Source of the DNA: Litchfieldia stipae | GTDB taxonomy: Bacteria > Bacillota > Bacilli > Bacillales > Bacillaceae_L | Direction of reading: 5' to 3' | DNA: 64,000 bases | Assembly: GCF_014837155.1 (NCBI RefSeq) | Contig: NZ_JACYHA010000005.1 | Coordinates: 62,001 to 126,000 of the forward strand | Shown here: positions 11,462 through 22,506 of the stretch, in pieces | How positions within the stretch are numbered: the stretch's first letter is position 1 | How the letters are laid out: each line of letters begins with the position of its first letter | The notes under the pieces: model-generated | Database searches by the model: none | The model's input: the letters and a program-made list of their open reading frames with translations, nothing else | Told to the model about the DNA's origin: nothing | Position numbers and translations under genes: made by a program

Positions 11462-12532
11462 TTAAAAACTACCTGTATTGACTTTTTCTGGACGAGTTAC
11501 TGGCTCAGAAACAGATGTTCCAGCCTCATTTACAATGCCTTTCTCACCTTCAACCGTAATGGCTACACTCTCCACACCTTCTTGCTCTGTTAAAGATAAG
11601 ACGATTGTATTTAGAACATGAGTAGAGATCATTTTATCGTTAAAGCTTCCAAAGATGGCTTCATTGAAGTCCAAAGTAACCTTTCCATCTGCATATGTTG
11701 AGCCTAATAATTCAACATCACCATGAATGTCATTATATAGATTAGCCGCTAGTCCTGGCCCTTTTATTAATTCATTAATCACATTTACAACATTGTCTTG
11801 TTCTGAAGTTTTAATTCTCTTTGTAACAGGTACATAATATTCGTTTCCATCATTTTCAGCTATAAAGTAAACAGTTATTGGTTTTGTGCTTGTGATATCA
11901 GTAACATCAGAGTTATCGATGTTAATTCCATCTGCTCGGCTCAATTTATCTGTAATTGGAGTTCCGTTAACAGGCATTTCCTCCAGTTTATTACCATTCA
12001 CACTTATTTCTACATCTTGAATGCTCTCGAATTGTGTAAGTGTATAAGTAATAGCTTGTAAGATTTTCTGTTCATCTTCTGCTTGGTAGTTAGTGAATTC
12101 TTTTGAGAAATCTACAACTACGGTATGACCATCCATATTAACTGATACTTCTGTGTCTTGAGGAATAACAGCTCTAAATCCAGATGGAAGCATTTCACTT
12201 ACTGGTCCACCTTCAATGAGATATTCAACAGCTTGTTTAGCAACACTTTCAGTTTTTGGTAGGTTAACAGTTTGCGAAACGACGAAACCATTAGCATCAA
12301 TTAAATATAATTCACGGGGAATCGTTTCTGTCGCAACTTCTTCATTTGTTTCAGAAGCACCTTCTTCTGTTCCCTCTTGCTCAACAGTTTCTAGATCATT
12401 TGTATATGATTCGTTTTGCGGGGGATCAATTTCCTCCATCGTTTTTTCTCCGCCAAACAAACCGCATCCAGATAGTAAGACAGAAGATGCTATCACTGTT
12501 GTCGCTAGTGTATATTTTGTTTTATTACGCAT
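11462..12532 (-). CDS. gerM: Spore germination/sporulation lipoprotein GerM
   Basis: Membrane-anchored lipoprotein needed in B. subtilis for engulfment, the mother cell-forespore channel region and normal germination. The 356-residue protein has a lipoprotein signal ending LLSGC (Cys near residue 23), an acidic linker, and two GerMN domains (about 70-200 and 215-340). An AGGAGGGA site precedes the ATG. It lies between racE and rph, the same position as in B. subtilis. Confidence 0.93.
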   Translation of the reverse strand: MRNKTKYTLATTVIASSVLLSGCGLFGGEKTMEEIDPPQNESYTNDLETVEQEGTEEGASETNEEVATETIPRELYLIDANGFVVSQTVNLPKTESVAKQAVEYLIEGGPVSEMLPSGFRAVIPQDTEVSVNMDGHTVVVDFSKEFTNYQAEDEQKILQAITYTLTQFESIQDVEISVNGNKLEEMPVNGTPITDKLSRADGINIDNSDVTDITSTKPITVYFIAENDGNEYYVPVTKRIKTSEQDNVVNVINELIKGPGLAANLYNDIHGDVELLGSTYADGKVTLDFNEAIFGSFNDKMISTHVLNTIVLSLTEQEGVESVAITVEGEKGIVNEAGTSVSEPVTRPEKVNTGSF

Positions 12533-12668
12533 ACATATTCCCTCCTAAGCAAGTTTGTACTAATATGTATACGAGCTATTTTGGGTTTTAGACCAACTTT
12601 CATATTTATTTTGGACAAAACCTTTTTTATTTTAGTTGTTGTATAGATTATTGTTTAATGTAGTCCTC

Positions 12669-12750
12669 ACCCTGAATACACTCTGAGTCCTGTGGGTCTC
12701 ACTTTGGCTACTGTTCCCACGGAAGCCTTGAGTGTATTCAGTCTGCTCAG
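12669..12750 (+). repeat. Dispersed repeat, copy 3 (core only)
   Basis: Only the inner part is present: core arms CCTGAATACACT and AGTGTATTCAG around GAGTCCTGTGGG...TCCCACGGAAGCC. Both GGCTGTTTTC-type ends are missing. It lies between racE and gerM, next to the racE terminator. Confidence 0.8.
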
Positions 12751-12760
12751 TCATTAAGCA

Positions 12761-12809
12761 AAAAAAATCTACTGTAATCCCTTCTATTGAAAGAAGCTAC
12801 AGTAGATTT
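12761..12809 (-). terminator. Terminator downstream of racE
   Basis: Long stem AAATCTACTGTA / TACAGTAGATTT, with a further hairpin in the loop, followed by seven T residues on the minus strand. It ends the MarR-racE unit. Confidence 0.9.
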
Positions 12810-12813
12810 TCAT

Positions 12814-13608
12814 TTATAACTTTATTGATTTGATATTCTCGATTGGCTGGTCGAACCATTGGTTTGCGATTTTTTGGAAGATTTCTATTTCTCCCGTTGT
12901 AAGAAATAGATGCTCTTTCTTACCATGTGTTTCATTTAAGAGGCCGCTATAGGAGAGGATTGTGCTAACTTCTCTTGCGGTTTCATCTCCAGAACTTATT
13001 AATTTGATTTTTTCCCCTAAATAATTCTGTATAGGTTCACGTAGTAAGGGATAGTGCGTACAGCCTAATATGAGAGTATCTAGTTTTCCACCTTTGAACT
13101 CTTCCAGTGATTCTGCGACAATTGTTGTTGCTTCCTCATTGTCATAATCGCCACTTTCTACAAGTGGTACGAATCTGGGACACGCTAAGCTTTCTACCTT
13201 AATGTTTTGATTGATTGCTTTTAAAGCTGTTTCATACGCTCCACTATTAATCGTACCGATTGTACCAATCACACCGATATGTCTATTTTTCGTCACTTTA
13301 AGAGCTGTTCTAGCTCCAGGATTGATGACACCAACAACTGGTATATTTAGTTCATTTTGAATTTCTTCCATAACAAACGCCGTCGCTGTATTACATGCAA
13401 TGACTAGCATTTTTATATCAAAAGACAATAAATAGTTCGTCAATTCCCAAGTGAATTGACGAACCTCTGATTTTGATCTAGGACCATATGGACATCTTGC
13501 CGTGTCACCTAAGTATATGATTTCTTCATTTGGTAATTGTCTCATAATTTCTTTAGCTACTGTTAAGCCTCCGACACCAGAGTCAATTACACCAATTGGT
13601 GTATCCAA
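12814..13608 (-). CDS. racE: Glutamate racemase
   Basis: Converts L- to D-glutamate for peptidoglycan (and for poly-gamma-glutamate where that is made). It has 264 residues, with the substrate motif [23 protein letters not shown], and catalytic cysteines in IACNTATA (Cys72) and LGCTHYPLL (about Cys184). It starts at TTG after GAGGCG, 9 bases downstream of the MarR gene, so the two are probably co-transcribed as in B. subtilis ysmB-racE. Confidence 0.95.
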   Translation of the reverse strand: MDTPIGVIDSGVGGLTVAKEIMRQLPNEEIIYLGDTARCPYGPRSKSEVRQFTWELTNYLLSFDIKMLVIACNTATAFVMEEIQNELNIPVVGVINPGARTALKVTKNRHIGVIGTIGTINSGAYETALKAINQNIKVESLACPRFVPLVESGDYDNEEATTIVAESLEEFKGGKLDTLILGCTHYPLLREPIQNYLGEKIKLISSGDETAREVSTILSYSGLLNETHGKKEHLFLTTGEIEIFQKIANQWFDQPIENIKSIKL

Positions 13609-13617
13609 GGAATCGCC

Positions 13618-14085
13618 TCATTCTTCTCTCATTTCTTGATGTAATTTCGTAAGGTACTTTTCGAACATCTGAATATCTTCTCTGCTGAAATCAGTTAATA
13701 CATCCGAAAGGTAATTTTGTCGTTTTTTTATTACTTCTTCGATAATACGCTCTCCTTCTTCAAGCAGATGAATTCTAACAACACGACGATCATTAGGATC
13801 CTTTACTCTCATTACAAGCGTATTTTTCTCCATTCGATCAACTAGATCTGTTGTCGTACTGCATGCTAAGAACATTTTATTTGATAACTCTCCAATTGTC
13901 ATGTCTCCATCTTCTAACAACCATTGAAGTGCAATGAATTGAGGAGGTGTTATTGTATAGTTACTAAGTATTTCTCGACCCTTTTGTTTAATAATGGCAG
14001 AAATATAACGTAATGATTTCTCAATATCAGCAACGACCTTTTGATCATTTATTATTGTTTCTTCTTGTATAGACATAACAACCAC
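13618..14085 (-). CDS. ysmB: MarR-family transcriptional regulator (YsmB-like)
   Basis: A 155-residue winged-helix protein. The DNA-binding region (about residues 45-115) includes PPQFIALQWLLEDGDMTIGELSNKM and the wing DPNDRRVVRIHLLEEG characteristic of MarR. Its ligand and targets are unknown. It lies immediately upstream of racE, conserved with B. subtilis. No clear palindromic operator was recognised in its 5' region. Confidence 0.85.
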   Translation of the reverse strand: MVVMSIQEETIINDQKVVADIEKSLRYISAIIKQKGREILSNYTITPPQFIALQWLLEDGDMTIGELSNKMFLACSTTTDLVDRMEKNTLVMRVKDPNDRRVVRIHLLEEGERIIEEVIKKRQNYLSDVLTDFSREDIQMFEKYLTKLHQEMREE

Positions 14086-14262
14086 TCCTAGCGTCTTTAT
14101 TCTTTATTATATTGACGCGAAAATCGATATATTTACTTATATTTTCTACTTTTTTCAACAAAATTGCAAGTTTTGTTTTCTCTCTCTAATAGTTTCTCCA
14201 CATCACTTACCTATTTCAAAAAATTGTTCCTAGCATGAACATCATAAATCTCTATAAATAAG

Positions 14263-14292
14263 TACCGACTAGCCTATAAAGGATAGCCGGCA
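14263..14292 (-). terminator. Possible terminator hairpin after gerE
   Basis: Stem CCGGCTATCC / AGGCTAGTCGG (near perfect) just beyond the gerE stop codon, followed only by ACTTATTTAT. The T-tract is weak, so function is uncertain. I recognised nothing else between gerE and the MarR gene. Confidence 0.4.
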
Positions 14293-14300
14293 TTTACTAC

Positions 14301-14525
14301 CTAAAGTTCAAGTTCTCCCATACGAAGGAGCTCTACAACTGCCTGAGAACGCCCCTTAACTCCCAGCTTTTGCATTGCATTCGATATGTGATTTCGAACT
14401 GTTTTTTCGCTTATGAATAAATCACTTGCGATTTCTTTTGTTGTTTTGTCTTGAACAAGTAATTCAAATACTTCTCTTTCTCTTTTTGTTAGTAATGGTT
14501 TTGGTTGAAACTCTTTCTCCTTCAA
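14301..14525 (-). CDS. gerE: Late mother-cell sporulation regulator GerE
   Basis: A 74-residue LuxR/FixJ-type helix-turn-helix protein that activates and represses sigma-K-dependent coat genes. It is almost residue-for-residue the B. subtilis protein, with the block LTKREREVFELLVQ and the helix-turn-helix around ISEKTVRNHISNAM. It starts at TTG (14523-14525) after AAGGAGGG. It is preceded by a sigma-K-type promoter. Confidence 0.97.
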   Translation of the reverse strand: MKEKEFQPKPLLTKREREVFELLVQDKTTKEIASDLFISEKTVRNHISNAMQKLGVKGRSQAVVELLRMGELEL

Positions 14526-14589
14526 GTATTGTAACCCTCCTTGCTAAGGTCCGAGCTGAACTACTGGATGGGTATATATTTAGTCAACA

Positions 14590-14618
14590 TATAGTATGTA
14601 GCATGAGCTACTACTGTG
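14590..14618 (-). promoter_or_regulatory. Sigma-K-type promoter of gerE
   Basis: The -10 CATACTATA (14590-14598) matches CATANNNTA exactly. The -35 CACA (14615-14618) lies 16 bases upstream, fitting the sigma-K consensus. B. subtilis gerE is transcribed by sigma-K. The rest of the 300-base gap to glpD holds the glpD terminator and no gene. Confidence 0.75.
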
Positions 14619-14794
14619 ACTGAAAACAAACGCTTTCTGCTATTTTTGTGATAATTACCTCCTAGTAAAATCAACACTCTCGGTCACTAAAAATGATACT
14701 TACGCGTATTGATATCATATTGATGTGCCAATAAAAAGGTGACTACTCAAATAATAATGTTTAACCCAAATATCCGACAAACTTTTTGAAGACT

Positions 14795-14827
14795 AAAAAA
14801 GAGACTGTATAATGTATGACAGTCTCT
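14795..14827 (-). terminator. Terminator of glpD
   Basis: Stem AGAGACTGT / ACAGTCTCT followed by six T residues on the minus strand. Its 5' arm overlaps the glpD stop codon (14826-14828). Confidence 0.9.
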
Positions 14828-16469
14828 AACAATTGGTTATGATCTTATTGTCGTTATCGTTAAATACTACTGCTTTTAGCGCTTTCTCCAATTCATCTTT
14901 ATAACGATATTTTAGATGGGTTGGCCAACGATAATATGCTGCCATGTAATCAATTACAGGCTTCTTCCATTTTTGAACCCAAGCATAATCAAAATAAAGA
15001 GATCCGGTTCGTCTGATAAAAAAATCAGCTGGATTTATTGTCATCTCATACTCAATTGCATACTTAATCATCGCTAGTATATGTGGTGGAAGCAAGACAT
15101 TTGAGCTATAAGCTTCATTCATGATTCTAATAATCTCTTTGATATTCGAACCATACAAACGCACAAGCTGGTTTGCTACTCTCTGATCCACTTCATATTC
15201 TAACAGGTTCTTTACTTGTTCCGTTCTAAAGGAAGCATATCCTAAAGAACCACCTACATCCCCTCCAGAAATCGGCAAGTTCTTTGTTTGAGATTTTACT
15301 GAAACAAGTTGGTCGACTATAACTTCAGCCATTTTCCGGTAGCCTGTAAGCTTTCCACCAGCTATTGTTAATAATCCTGAGTCAGACTCCCATATTTCAT
15401 CTTTTCTTGATATTTCAGAAGGGTCCTTACCCTCTTCATGTATGAGAGGACGTAGCCCAGCCCAGCTTGATTCAATATCATTTACACCAAGCGCAATATG
15501 TGGAAACATATCCTTTATAGTTTGAAGTAAGTAATTGCAGTCCTCTAATGTGACCCGTGGCGAAGCAATCTCATCTTCATAAAATGTATCTGTTGTACCT
15601 ATATAGATTTTCTCATCTCTAGGGATGGCAAATACCATTCGTCCGTCATTTGTATCATAATAGATTGCTTGTTTTAAAGGGAATTTCTTTTGATTAACTA
15701 CAATGTGAACACCTTTTGTTAACCTCAATGTCTTCCCTTTAATGGATTGATCCATTTGTCTAATCGTATCTCCCCAGGGTCCAGTTGCATTAATCACTTT
15801 TTTTCCATAAATTCTGTATTTTTTATTTGTTAAGACATCGATTAAATTGACCCCGATAATTTTTTCATGTTTATAAATAAAGGATTCCACCTTAGTATAA
15901 TTCAGTGCAGTGGCTCCTTTTTCAACAGCCTTTTTTATTACCTCAATCGTTAGCCTCGCGTCATCTGTACGATATTCAACATAATATCCACTACCAATTA
16001 ACCCTTCCTTTTTGATTAAAGGGACTAATTGTAGCGTTTCTTTGACCCCTAACATTCTACGTCGTTCAGTCTTTTTCACGCCTGCTAACCAATCATAGAG
16101 TCTTAATCCAAAAGAGGTTGTAAACTTGCCAAATGTACCACTCTGATAAATGGGTAACAGCATCCATTCAGGTGAAGTAACATGTGGACCATTTTCATAT
16201 ACGATTGCTCTTTCTTTTCCAACCTCAGAAACTAACCTTAATTCAAATTGCTTTAGATACCTTAGGCCACCATGAATTAATTTAGTTGACCTACTGGAGG
16301 TTCCAGCAGCAAAATCCTGCATTTCAAAAAGAATCGTTTTGAGTCCTCTTGTTCTTGCATCTAGAGCGACCCCAGCACCTGTAATGCCTCCCCCGATAAT
16401 AATTACATCGTAATCTACATGTTGACTGGAATCTAACATCTCTTCTCTCTTTGTGCCCGAGAAGTTCAT
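14826..16469 (-). CDS. glpD: Aerobic glycerol-3-phosphate dehydrogenase
   Basis: Membrane-associated FAD enzyme that oxidises glycerol-3-phosphate to DHAP and passes electrons to menaquinone. The 547-residue protein has the FAD Rossmann motif IIIGGGITGAGVALDA (about 24-39), TSSRSTKLIHGGLRYL, INATGPWGD and TIAGGKLTGYRKMAE. It is the second gene after glpK; a hairpin between them suggests separate attenuation. In B. subtilis glpD belongs to the unlinked glp region, so its position here is unusual. Confidence 0.96.
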   Translation of the reverse strand: MNFSGTKREEMLDSSQHVDYDVIIIGGGITGAGVALDARTRGLKTILFEMQDFAAGTSSRSTKLIHGGLRYLKQFELRLVSEVGKERAIVYENGPHVTSPEWMLLPIYQSGTFGKFTTSFGLRLYDWLAGVKKTERRRMLGVKETLQLVPLIKKEGLIGSGYYVEYRTDDARLTIEVIKKAVEKGATALNYTKVESFIYKHEKIIGVNLIDVLTNKKYRIYGKKVINATGPWGDTIRQMDQSIKGKTLRLTKGVHIVVNQKKFPLKQAIYYDTNDGRMVFAIPRDEKIYIGTTDTFYEDEIASPRVTLEDCNYLLQTIKDMFPHIALGVNDIESSWAGLRPLIHEEGKDPSEISRKDEIWESDSGLLTIAGGKLTGYRKMAEVIVDQLVSVKSQTKNLPISGGDVGGSLGYASFRTEQVKNLLEYEVDQRVANQLVRLYGSNIKEIIRIMNEAYSSNVLLPPHILAMIKYAIEYEMTINPADFFIRRTGSLYFDYAWVQKWKKPVIDYMAAYYRWPTHLKYRYKDELEKALKAVVFNDNDNKIITNC

Positions 16470-16489
16470 AGTAAGCCTCCTTATCTATT

Positions 16490-16536
16490 AAAAGAGACCA
16501 CATAAGACAATCCATAAGAATCAGTCATGTGGTCTT
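16490..16536 (-). terminator. Hairpin/attenuator in the glpD leader
   Basis: Nine-bp inverted repeat AGACCACAT (16527-16535) / ATGTGGTCT (16495-16503) followed by CTTTT on the minus strand, between glpK and glpD and just upstream of the glpD ribosome site. B. subtilis glpD has a leader terminator relieved by the antiterminator GlpP; this hairpin sits where such a target would be. The T-tract is short. Confidence 0.6.
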
Positions 16537-16549
16537 GTAAATTACCGTT

Positions 16550-18094
<1,545 letters not shown>

Positions 18095-18112
18095 CTAAGA
18101 ATCCATATTTAT

Positions 18113-18141
18113 AGAATAATATAAAAAAATGCTCGGTTCAA
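18113..18141 (-). promoter_or_regulatory. Candidate glpK promoter
   Basis: TTGAAC (18136-18141) and TATTCT (18113-18118) with a 17-base spacer. The -35 overlaps the sdhB terminator stem, so the two transcription units abut tightly. A TATAAA slightly downstream is an alternative -10. Confidence 0.45.
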
Positions 18142-18164
18142 TCATTGTTGATCCCGAGCATTTT
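18123..18164 (-). terminator. Terminator of the sdhCAB operon
   Basis: Stem AATGCTCGG / CCGAGCATT with a 17-base loop, followed by seven T residues on the minus strand, about 20 bases after sdhB. Confidence 0.9.
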
Positions 18165-18185
18165 CGTAAACTATTCAAATAAAGA

Positions 18186-18947
18186 TTACACTTGGTCACT
18201 ACCAAAGAAGTTTCTAAATGATTGAATCGTTGTGTCACGATTTAGTGCAGCGATAGAAGTCGTTAATGGAATGCCCTTCGGACATGATTGAACACAGTTT
18301 TGTGAGTTACCACAGTTTGTTAATCCACCTTCATCCATAATCGCCTCTAGACGCTCTGCTTTATTCATTGCACCTGTTGGATGTGCATTAAATAAGCGAA
18401 CTTGTGATAATGGCGCTGGACCAATGAAATCAGATTTACTATTTACATTAGGACATGCTTCAAGACAAACACCGCAAGTCATACATTTAGATAATTCATA
18501 TGCCCATTGACGTTTTGTTTCAGGCATACGAGGTCCTGGACCTAAATCATAAGTTCCATCAATTGGAATCCAAGCCTTCACTTTCTTCAATGAATCAAAC
18601 ATTCTTCTTCGATCCACTTGAAGATCACGAACAACTGGGAATGTTCTCATTGGTTCAAGCGTAATTGGCTGTTCAAGCTTATCAATTAGAGCTGTACAAG
18701 ATTGGCGTGGCTTCCCATTTATAATCATTGAGCAGGCACCGCAAACCTCTTCTAAGCAGTTACTATCCCAAGCGACAGGTGCTACCTTATTACCATGTTT
18801 ATCAACAGGATTTCTTCGGAACTCCATCAGTGCAGAAATAACATTCATATTCGGACGGTATGGAACCTCAAATTCTAGTATATAAGGGGCTGACTCTGGA
18901 CTGTCTTGACGAGTAATTTTAAATTGAACTACTTTTTTCTCAGCCAT
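18186..18947 (-). CDS. sdhB: Succinate dehydrogenase iron-sulfur subunit
   Basis: Electron-transfer subunit of complex II. The 253-residue protein has the [2Fe-2S] domain cysteines in NCLEEVCGACSM and RQSC, then the [4Fe-4S]/[3Fe-4S] sets CMTCGVCLEACPN and CGNSQNCVQSCPKG. It starts 3 bases after the sdhA stop, the last gene of sdhCAB, and is followed by a strong terminator. Confidence 0.97.
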   Translation of the reverse strand: MAEKKVVQFKITRQDSPESAPYILEFEVPYRPNMNVISALMEFRRNPVDKHGNKVAPVAWDSNCLEEVCGACSMIINGKPRQSCTALIDKLEQPITLEPMRTFPVVRDLQVDRRRMFDSLKKVKAWIPIDGTYDLGPGPRMPETKRQWAYELSKCMTCGVCLEACPNVNSKSDFIGPAPLSQVRLFNAHPTGAMNKAERLEAIMDEGGLTNCGNSQNCVQSCPKGIPLTTSIAALNRDTTIQSFRNFFGSDQV

Positions 18948-18950
18948 TGT

Positions 18951-20711
18951 TTAATTTTCCCCTTTCTTCTTAGAGTAGTCACGTTTACGTGGCTTGATAA
19001 GTGATGTGTCAACCTCTTCGTAATGGAATGCCGGTGCAGTCGTTTCACCAGTGAACTTAGCCATAGTTGTTTTTAAGAAGTCTTCATCATTACGTTCTGG
19101 GAAATCTGGTTTATAATGAGCACCACGACTCTCATCACGATTTAACGCACCAATTGTTACAACTCTTGATAAATGAAGCATGTTCTTCAATTGTCTTGTA
19201 AATACAGCGCCTTGGTTACTCCACTTCGCTGTATCATTAATATTAATTTTGTTAAAGCGTTCAATCAATTCTTCAATCTTTTGATCTGTTTGCTTTAATT
19301 TGTCATTGTAACGAACAACTGTTACGTTATCAGTCATCCATTCTCCAAGCTCTTTATGCAGAACATAGGCATTCTCTGTTCCATCTAAAGACAACATTGT
19401 ATTCCACTTATCCTCTTCTTGCTTCACATGACGATCAAATACAGATGAAGAAATAGAATCTGTACCCTTAGCAAGGCCATTAATGTATTTAACCGCATTC
19501 GGACCAGCTACCATTCCACCATAGATAGCCGATAGTAGTGAATTCGCACCAAGTCTGTTTGCACCATGCTGTGAGTAATCACACTCACCTGCTGCAAATA
19601 GGCCAGGTATATTCGTCATTTGATCATAATCAACCCATAATCCACCCATTGAATAGTGAACTGCTGGGAATATTTTCATTGGAACTTTACGTGGATCATC
19701 ACCCATGAATTTCTCATAGATTTCGATAATTCCACCAAGTTTAATATCTAATTCCTTTGGATCTTTGTGAGAAAGGTCTAAATAAACCATGTTTTCACCA
19801 TTAATACCTAACTTTTGCTCAACACAGACATCAAAGATTTCACGAGTAGCAATGTCACGAGGAACAAGGTTTCCATATGCAGGATACTTTTCCTCTAAGA
19901 AATACCATGGTTTACCATCTTTATAAGTCCAAACACGTCCACCTTCACCACGAGCAGATTCACTCATCAAGCGGAGCTTGTCATCTCCTGGAATCGCTGT
20001 TGGATGAATTTGAATGAATTCACCATTTGCATAATAGGCACCTTGTTGATAAACAATAGATGCTGCTGAACCTGTGTTAATAACAGAGTTTGTTGATTTA
20101 CCAAAGATAATTCCAGGTCCTCCTGTAGCCATAATAACAGCATCAGCAGGGAAGGTCTTAATTTCCATTGAAGAAAGATCTTGTCCTGTAATCCCGCGAC
20201 ACACACCTTCATCATCAACTACTGCACCAAGGAATTCCCAACCTTCATACTTAGTTACAAGGCCTGCTACTTCAAAGCGACGAACCTGTTCGTCTAAAGC
20301 ATATAATAATTGTTGACCTGTTGTTGCACCAGCAAATGCTGTTCTGTGATGTTGAGTTCCACCAAAACGGCGGAAATCAAGCAATCCCTCTGGTGTACGA
20401 TTAAACATAACACCCATACGATCTAATAAATGAATAATTCCAGGTGCTGCATCACACATTGCTTTTACTGGTGGCTGGTTAGCAAGGAAATCTCCACCAT
20501 ATACAGTATCGTCAAAGTGCTCCCACGGAGAGTCACCTTCACCCTTTGTGTTAACTGCACCATTAATCCCACCTTGAGCACATACGGAGTGAGATCTTTT
20601 TACTGGAACAAGTGAAAATAAATCAACTTGTACACCAGCTTCTGCTGCTTTTATTGTTGCCATTAAGCCGGCAAGTCCACCGCCGACAACGATTATTCTT
20701 CCTTTACTCAT
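18951..20711 (-). CDS. sdhA: Succinate dehydrogenase flavoprotein subunit
   Basis: Catalytic subunit oxidising succinate to fumarate, with covalently bound FAD. The start is ATG 20709-20711 after GGGGAG, giving 586 residues as in B. subtilis; the frame stays open 11 codons upstream. It shows the FAD Rossmann motif VVGGGLAGLMATIKAA, the flavinylation-site region SHSVCAQGGINGA, FRRFGGTQHHRTAFAG, the catalytic SARGEGGRVW arginine, and ANRLGANSLL. Confidence 0.97.
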   Translation of the reverse strand: MSKGRIIVVGGGLAGLMATIKAAEAGVQVDLFSLVPVKRSHSVCAQGGINGAVNTKGEGDSPWEHFDDTVYGGDFLANQPPVKAMCDAAPGIIHLLDRMGVMFNRTPEGLLDFRRFGGTQHHRTAFAGATTGQQLLYALDEQVRRFEVAGLVTKYEGWEFLGAVVDDEGVCRGITGQDLSSMEIKTFPADAVIMATGGPGIIFGKSTNSVINTGSAASIVYQQGAYYANGEFIQIHPTAIPGDDKLRLMSESARGEGGRVWTYKDGKPWYFLEEKYPAYGNLVPRDIATREIFDVCVEQKLGINGENMVYLDLSHKDPKELDIKLGGIIEIYEKFMGDDPRKVPMKIFPAVHYSMGGLWVDYDQMTNIPGLFAAGECDYSQHGANRLGANSLLSAIYGGMVAGPNAVKYINGLAKGTDSISSSVFDRHVKQEEDKWNTMLSLDGTENAYVLHKELGEWMTDNVTVVRYNDKLKQTDQKIEELIERFNKININDTAKWSNQGAVFTRQLKNMLHLSRVVTIGALNRDESRGAHYKPDFPERNDEDFLKTTMAKFTGETTAPAFHYEEVDTSLIKPRKRDYSKKKGEN

Positions 20712-20808
20712 ACTAGTCACTCCCCTATAAAGTGAAACTCTCACCTAGTGGTCTCCCACCATAGCAAATTACTAAATTATCAAATTAAACATATAAGTTT
20801 ACTAGAAT

Positions 20809-21420
20809 TTAAACAACAAATGCAAAAATTGCACGTACCCCTACGATAGTTAAAGCAACAAAGATTCCTAGTGTTACATATGTTGAAATCTGTTGTGATC
20901 TCGGTGAAACTGTGATACCCCAGCTAACTGCAAATGACCATAATCCATTAGCAAAGTGGAAAATAGTTGAAATAACACCCACTAAATAGAATACTAACAT
21001 AACAGGTGAAGCTAAAATATTAGCCATCATGTCATAGTTAACCTCTGCACCACGTGCTGCCGCTATTCTTGTTTCCCACACATGCCACACAACGAAGATC
21101 AGTGTAATTACACCAGTAATACGCTGAAGGATGAACATCCAGTTACGGAAATAACTATATTTGCTTACATTGTTTTTCGCTGTAAAAGCAATATAAAGTC
21201 CATAAATTGCGTGAAATAAAATTGGTATAAAAATAATAAATGTTTCAAGTAAATACCTAAATGGAAGACTTTCCATAAAATGAGCAGCAGCATTAAACGC
21301 TTCTGGACTCTTAGTTGCAAAATGGTTAACAACTAAGTGCTGAATTAGGAAAATCCCTACTGGAATTACACCTAATAACGAATGAAGTCTGCGATAAAAA
21401 AACTCTCGATTACCTGCCAT
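20809..21420 (-). CDS. sdhC: Succinate dehydrogenase cytochrome b558 subunit
   Basis: Five-helix, di-heme membrane anchor of the Bacillus-type complex II that reduces menaquinone. It has 203 residues. Candidate heme-ligand histidines are His28 (FLIQHLV), about 70 (ILFHAIYG), about 113 (VVWHVWE) and about 155 (IFHFANG), matching the spacing of the four B. subtilis axial ligands. First gene of sdhCAB. Confidence 0.96.
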   Translation of the reverse strand: MAGNREFFYRRLHSLLGVIPVGIFLIQHLVVNHFATKSPEAFNAAAHFMESLPFRYLLETFIIFIPILFHAIYGLYIAFTAKNNVSKYSYFRNWMFILQRITGVITLIFVVWHVWETRIAAARGAEVNYDMMANILASPVMLVFYLVGVISTIFHFANGLWSFAVSWGITVSPRSQQISTYVTLGIFVALTIVGVRAIFAFVV

Positions 21421-21798
21421 TGTTTACCCCCCTTAATAATAACCAGTGCAAAATTCTTCCCATTACTCTATTTATATCCTTAGTCTGATAAAATGAAAAC
21501 CCTTGCAAATCATTATGGTCGTCTAAATGTTACTAAAACTCAATTTATGTATTAGACATTATAAATATATTCACAATTTTTTCTTTTATCAGTATAACTT
21601 AACAAGTTCATTTTACCCTCATAAGTTTTGAGCGTCAAGAAAACGTGTACACAAATTGTTCATTAATGTTCAAATTTTTAAACAACTCAACTAAATATAT
21701 GAAGACTACCTGGGATTTTTCTTGAAAAATATAGTAAGAAATTCATGTGTTACGTGGTCATTGTTGTTATATAATATAAATGGAAAGAGGGGATTGCC
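21421..21798. promoter_or_regulatory. Divergent intergenic region sdhC / yslB
   Basis: This 378-base AT-rich gap carries both outward promoters. For sdhC, TATAAA near 21461-21466 with TTTTCA 17 bases upstream is a weak candidate. A cre-like ATGAAAACCCTTGCAA at 21493-21508 (one mismatch, in the central CG) overlaps that -35. For yslB, a TATAAT at 21771-21776 precedes AAAGAGGGGA. No gene or RNA was recognised in between. Confidence 0.4.
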
Positions 21799-22242
21799 AT
21801 GAAACAAGGTTTATTTGAAGAATCGAGATCTGAATTAGAAAGCCAAACTGTATCTGCTTTTGGCTATGAACTTATACGAGAAGATGTACTCTCAGATTTA
21901 TTAGGTAAAAATGCACCACAACTACTGTACTGGGCAGGTAAAAACCTGGCAAGAAAGTATCCTTTACAATCAATAGAAGAGATCATTTCCTTCTTTGAAA
22001 CAGCAGGTTGGGGAACACTGACTGTTGATCGAATGAAAAAAAATGAAATGGAATGTCATTTAACGGGTGAACTTATTGCTGCACGCATAAAGAAAAATGC
22101 TGAACATTCATTTCAACTTGAAGCAGGATTTCTAGCCCAACAGATTCAACAACAAACGAATCAATTAACAGAAAGCTATGAACAGCTCAAAAAAAGAGCA
22201 TTAAAAGTTATATTCACAGTTAAATCAGAAAAACTGACTTAA
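21799..22242 (+). CDS. yslB: DUF2507 protein YslB
   Basis: Conserved 147-residue cytosolic protein of the V4R-like DUF2507 family. It has the block SAFGYELIREDVLSDLLG near the N-terminus and LLYWAGKNLARKYPL. The function is not established. It is one of the few plus-strand genes, between sdhC and lysC as in B. subtilis, and is convergent with lysC, with a dispersed repeat in the gap. Confidence 0.88.
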   Translation: MKQGLFEESRSELESQTVSAFGYELIREDVLSDLLGKNAPQLLYWAGKNLARKYPLQSIEEIISFFETAGWGTLTVDRMKKNEMECHLTGELIAARIKKNAEHSFQLEAGFLAQQIQQQTNQLTESYEQLKKRALKVIFTVKSEKLT

Positions 22243-22335
22243 AATAAAAGGATGGCTCAGCTATAGTTTAACCCGCTTCTCCAAACGATATGAGAGGCAG
22301 ATTACTCTATATGCGAGACATCCGTTTTGCTTTTT

Positions 22336-22500
22336 GGCTGTTTTCGTATATATTGTTGCTTTTGATACCGCAGCCTAAAATACACTCCGCGTCCTGTGGG
22401 AGCCAACTAGTCCCACGGGAGTCCCCCGTGTATTCAGTCTGCTAGAAATCTATTCTCAACTAATTCACCTCAAAAAACAACAATCTTTGAGAAAACAGCC
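22336..22500 (+). repeat. Dispersed repeat, copy 4 (full length)
   Basis: 165 bp with perfect terminal inverted repeats GGCTGTTTTC (22336-22345) / GAAAACAGCC (22491-22500). The left part reads GTATATATTGTTGCTTTTG, the inner hairpin GTCCTGTGGGAG / TCCCACGGGAGTC, and the right core arm GTGTATTCAGTCTGCTAG. It fills the convergent gap between yslB and lysC and may end both transcripts, as no other terminator is visible there. Confidence 0.92.
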
Positions 22501-22506
22501 TATTTT

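Noticed and set aside
16324-16515. 63-codon minus-strand frame overlapping the glpD start
   Set aside because: It overlaps glpD in another frame and the glpK-glpD hairpin; no ribosome site or homology is visible.
21493-21508. cre-like site upstream of sdhC
   Set aside because: The single mismatch falls in the essential central CG, so I kept it only as a remark in the intergenic entry.
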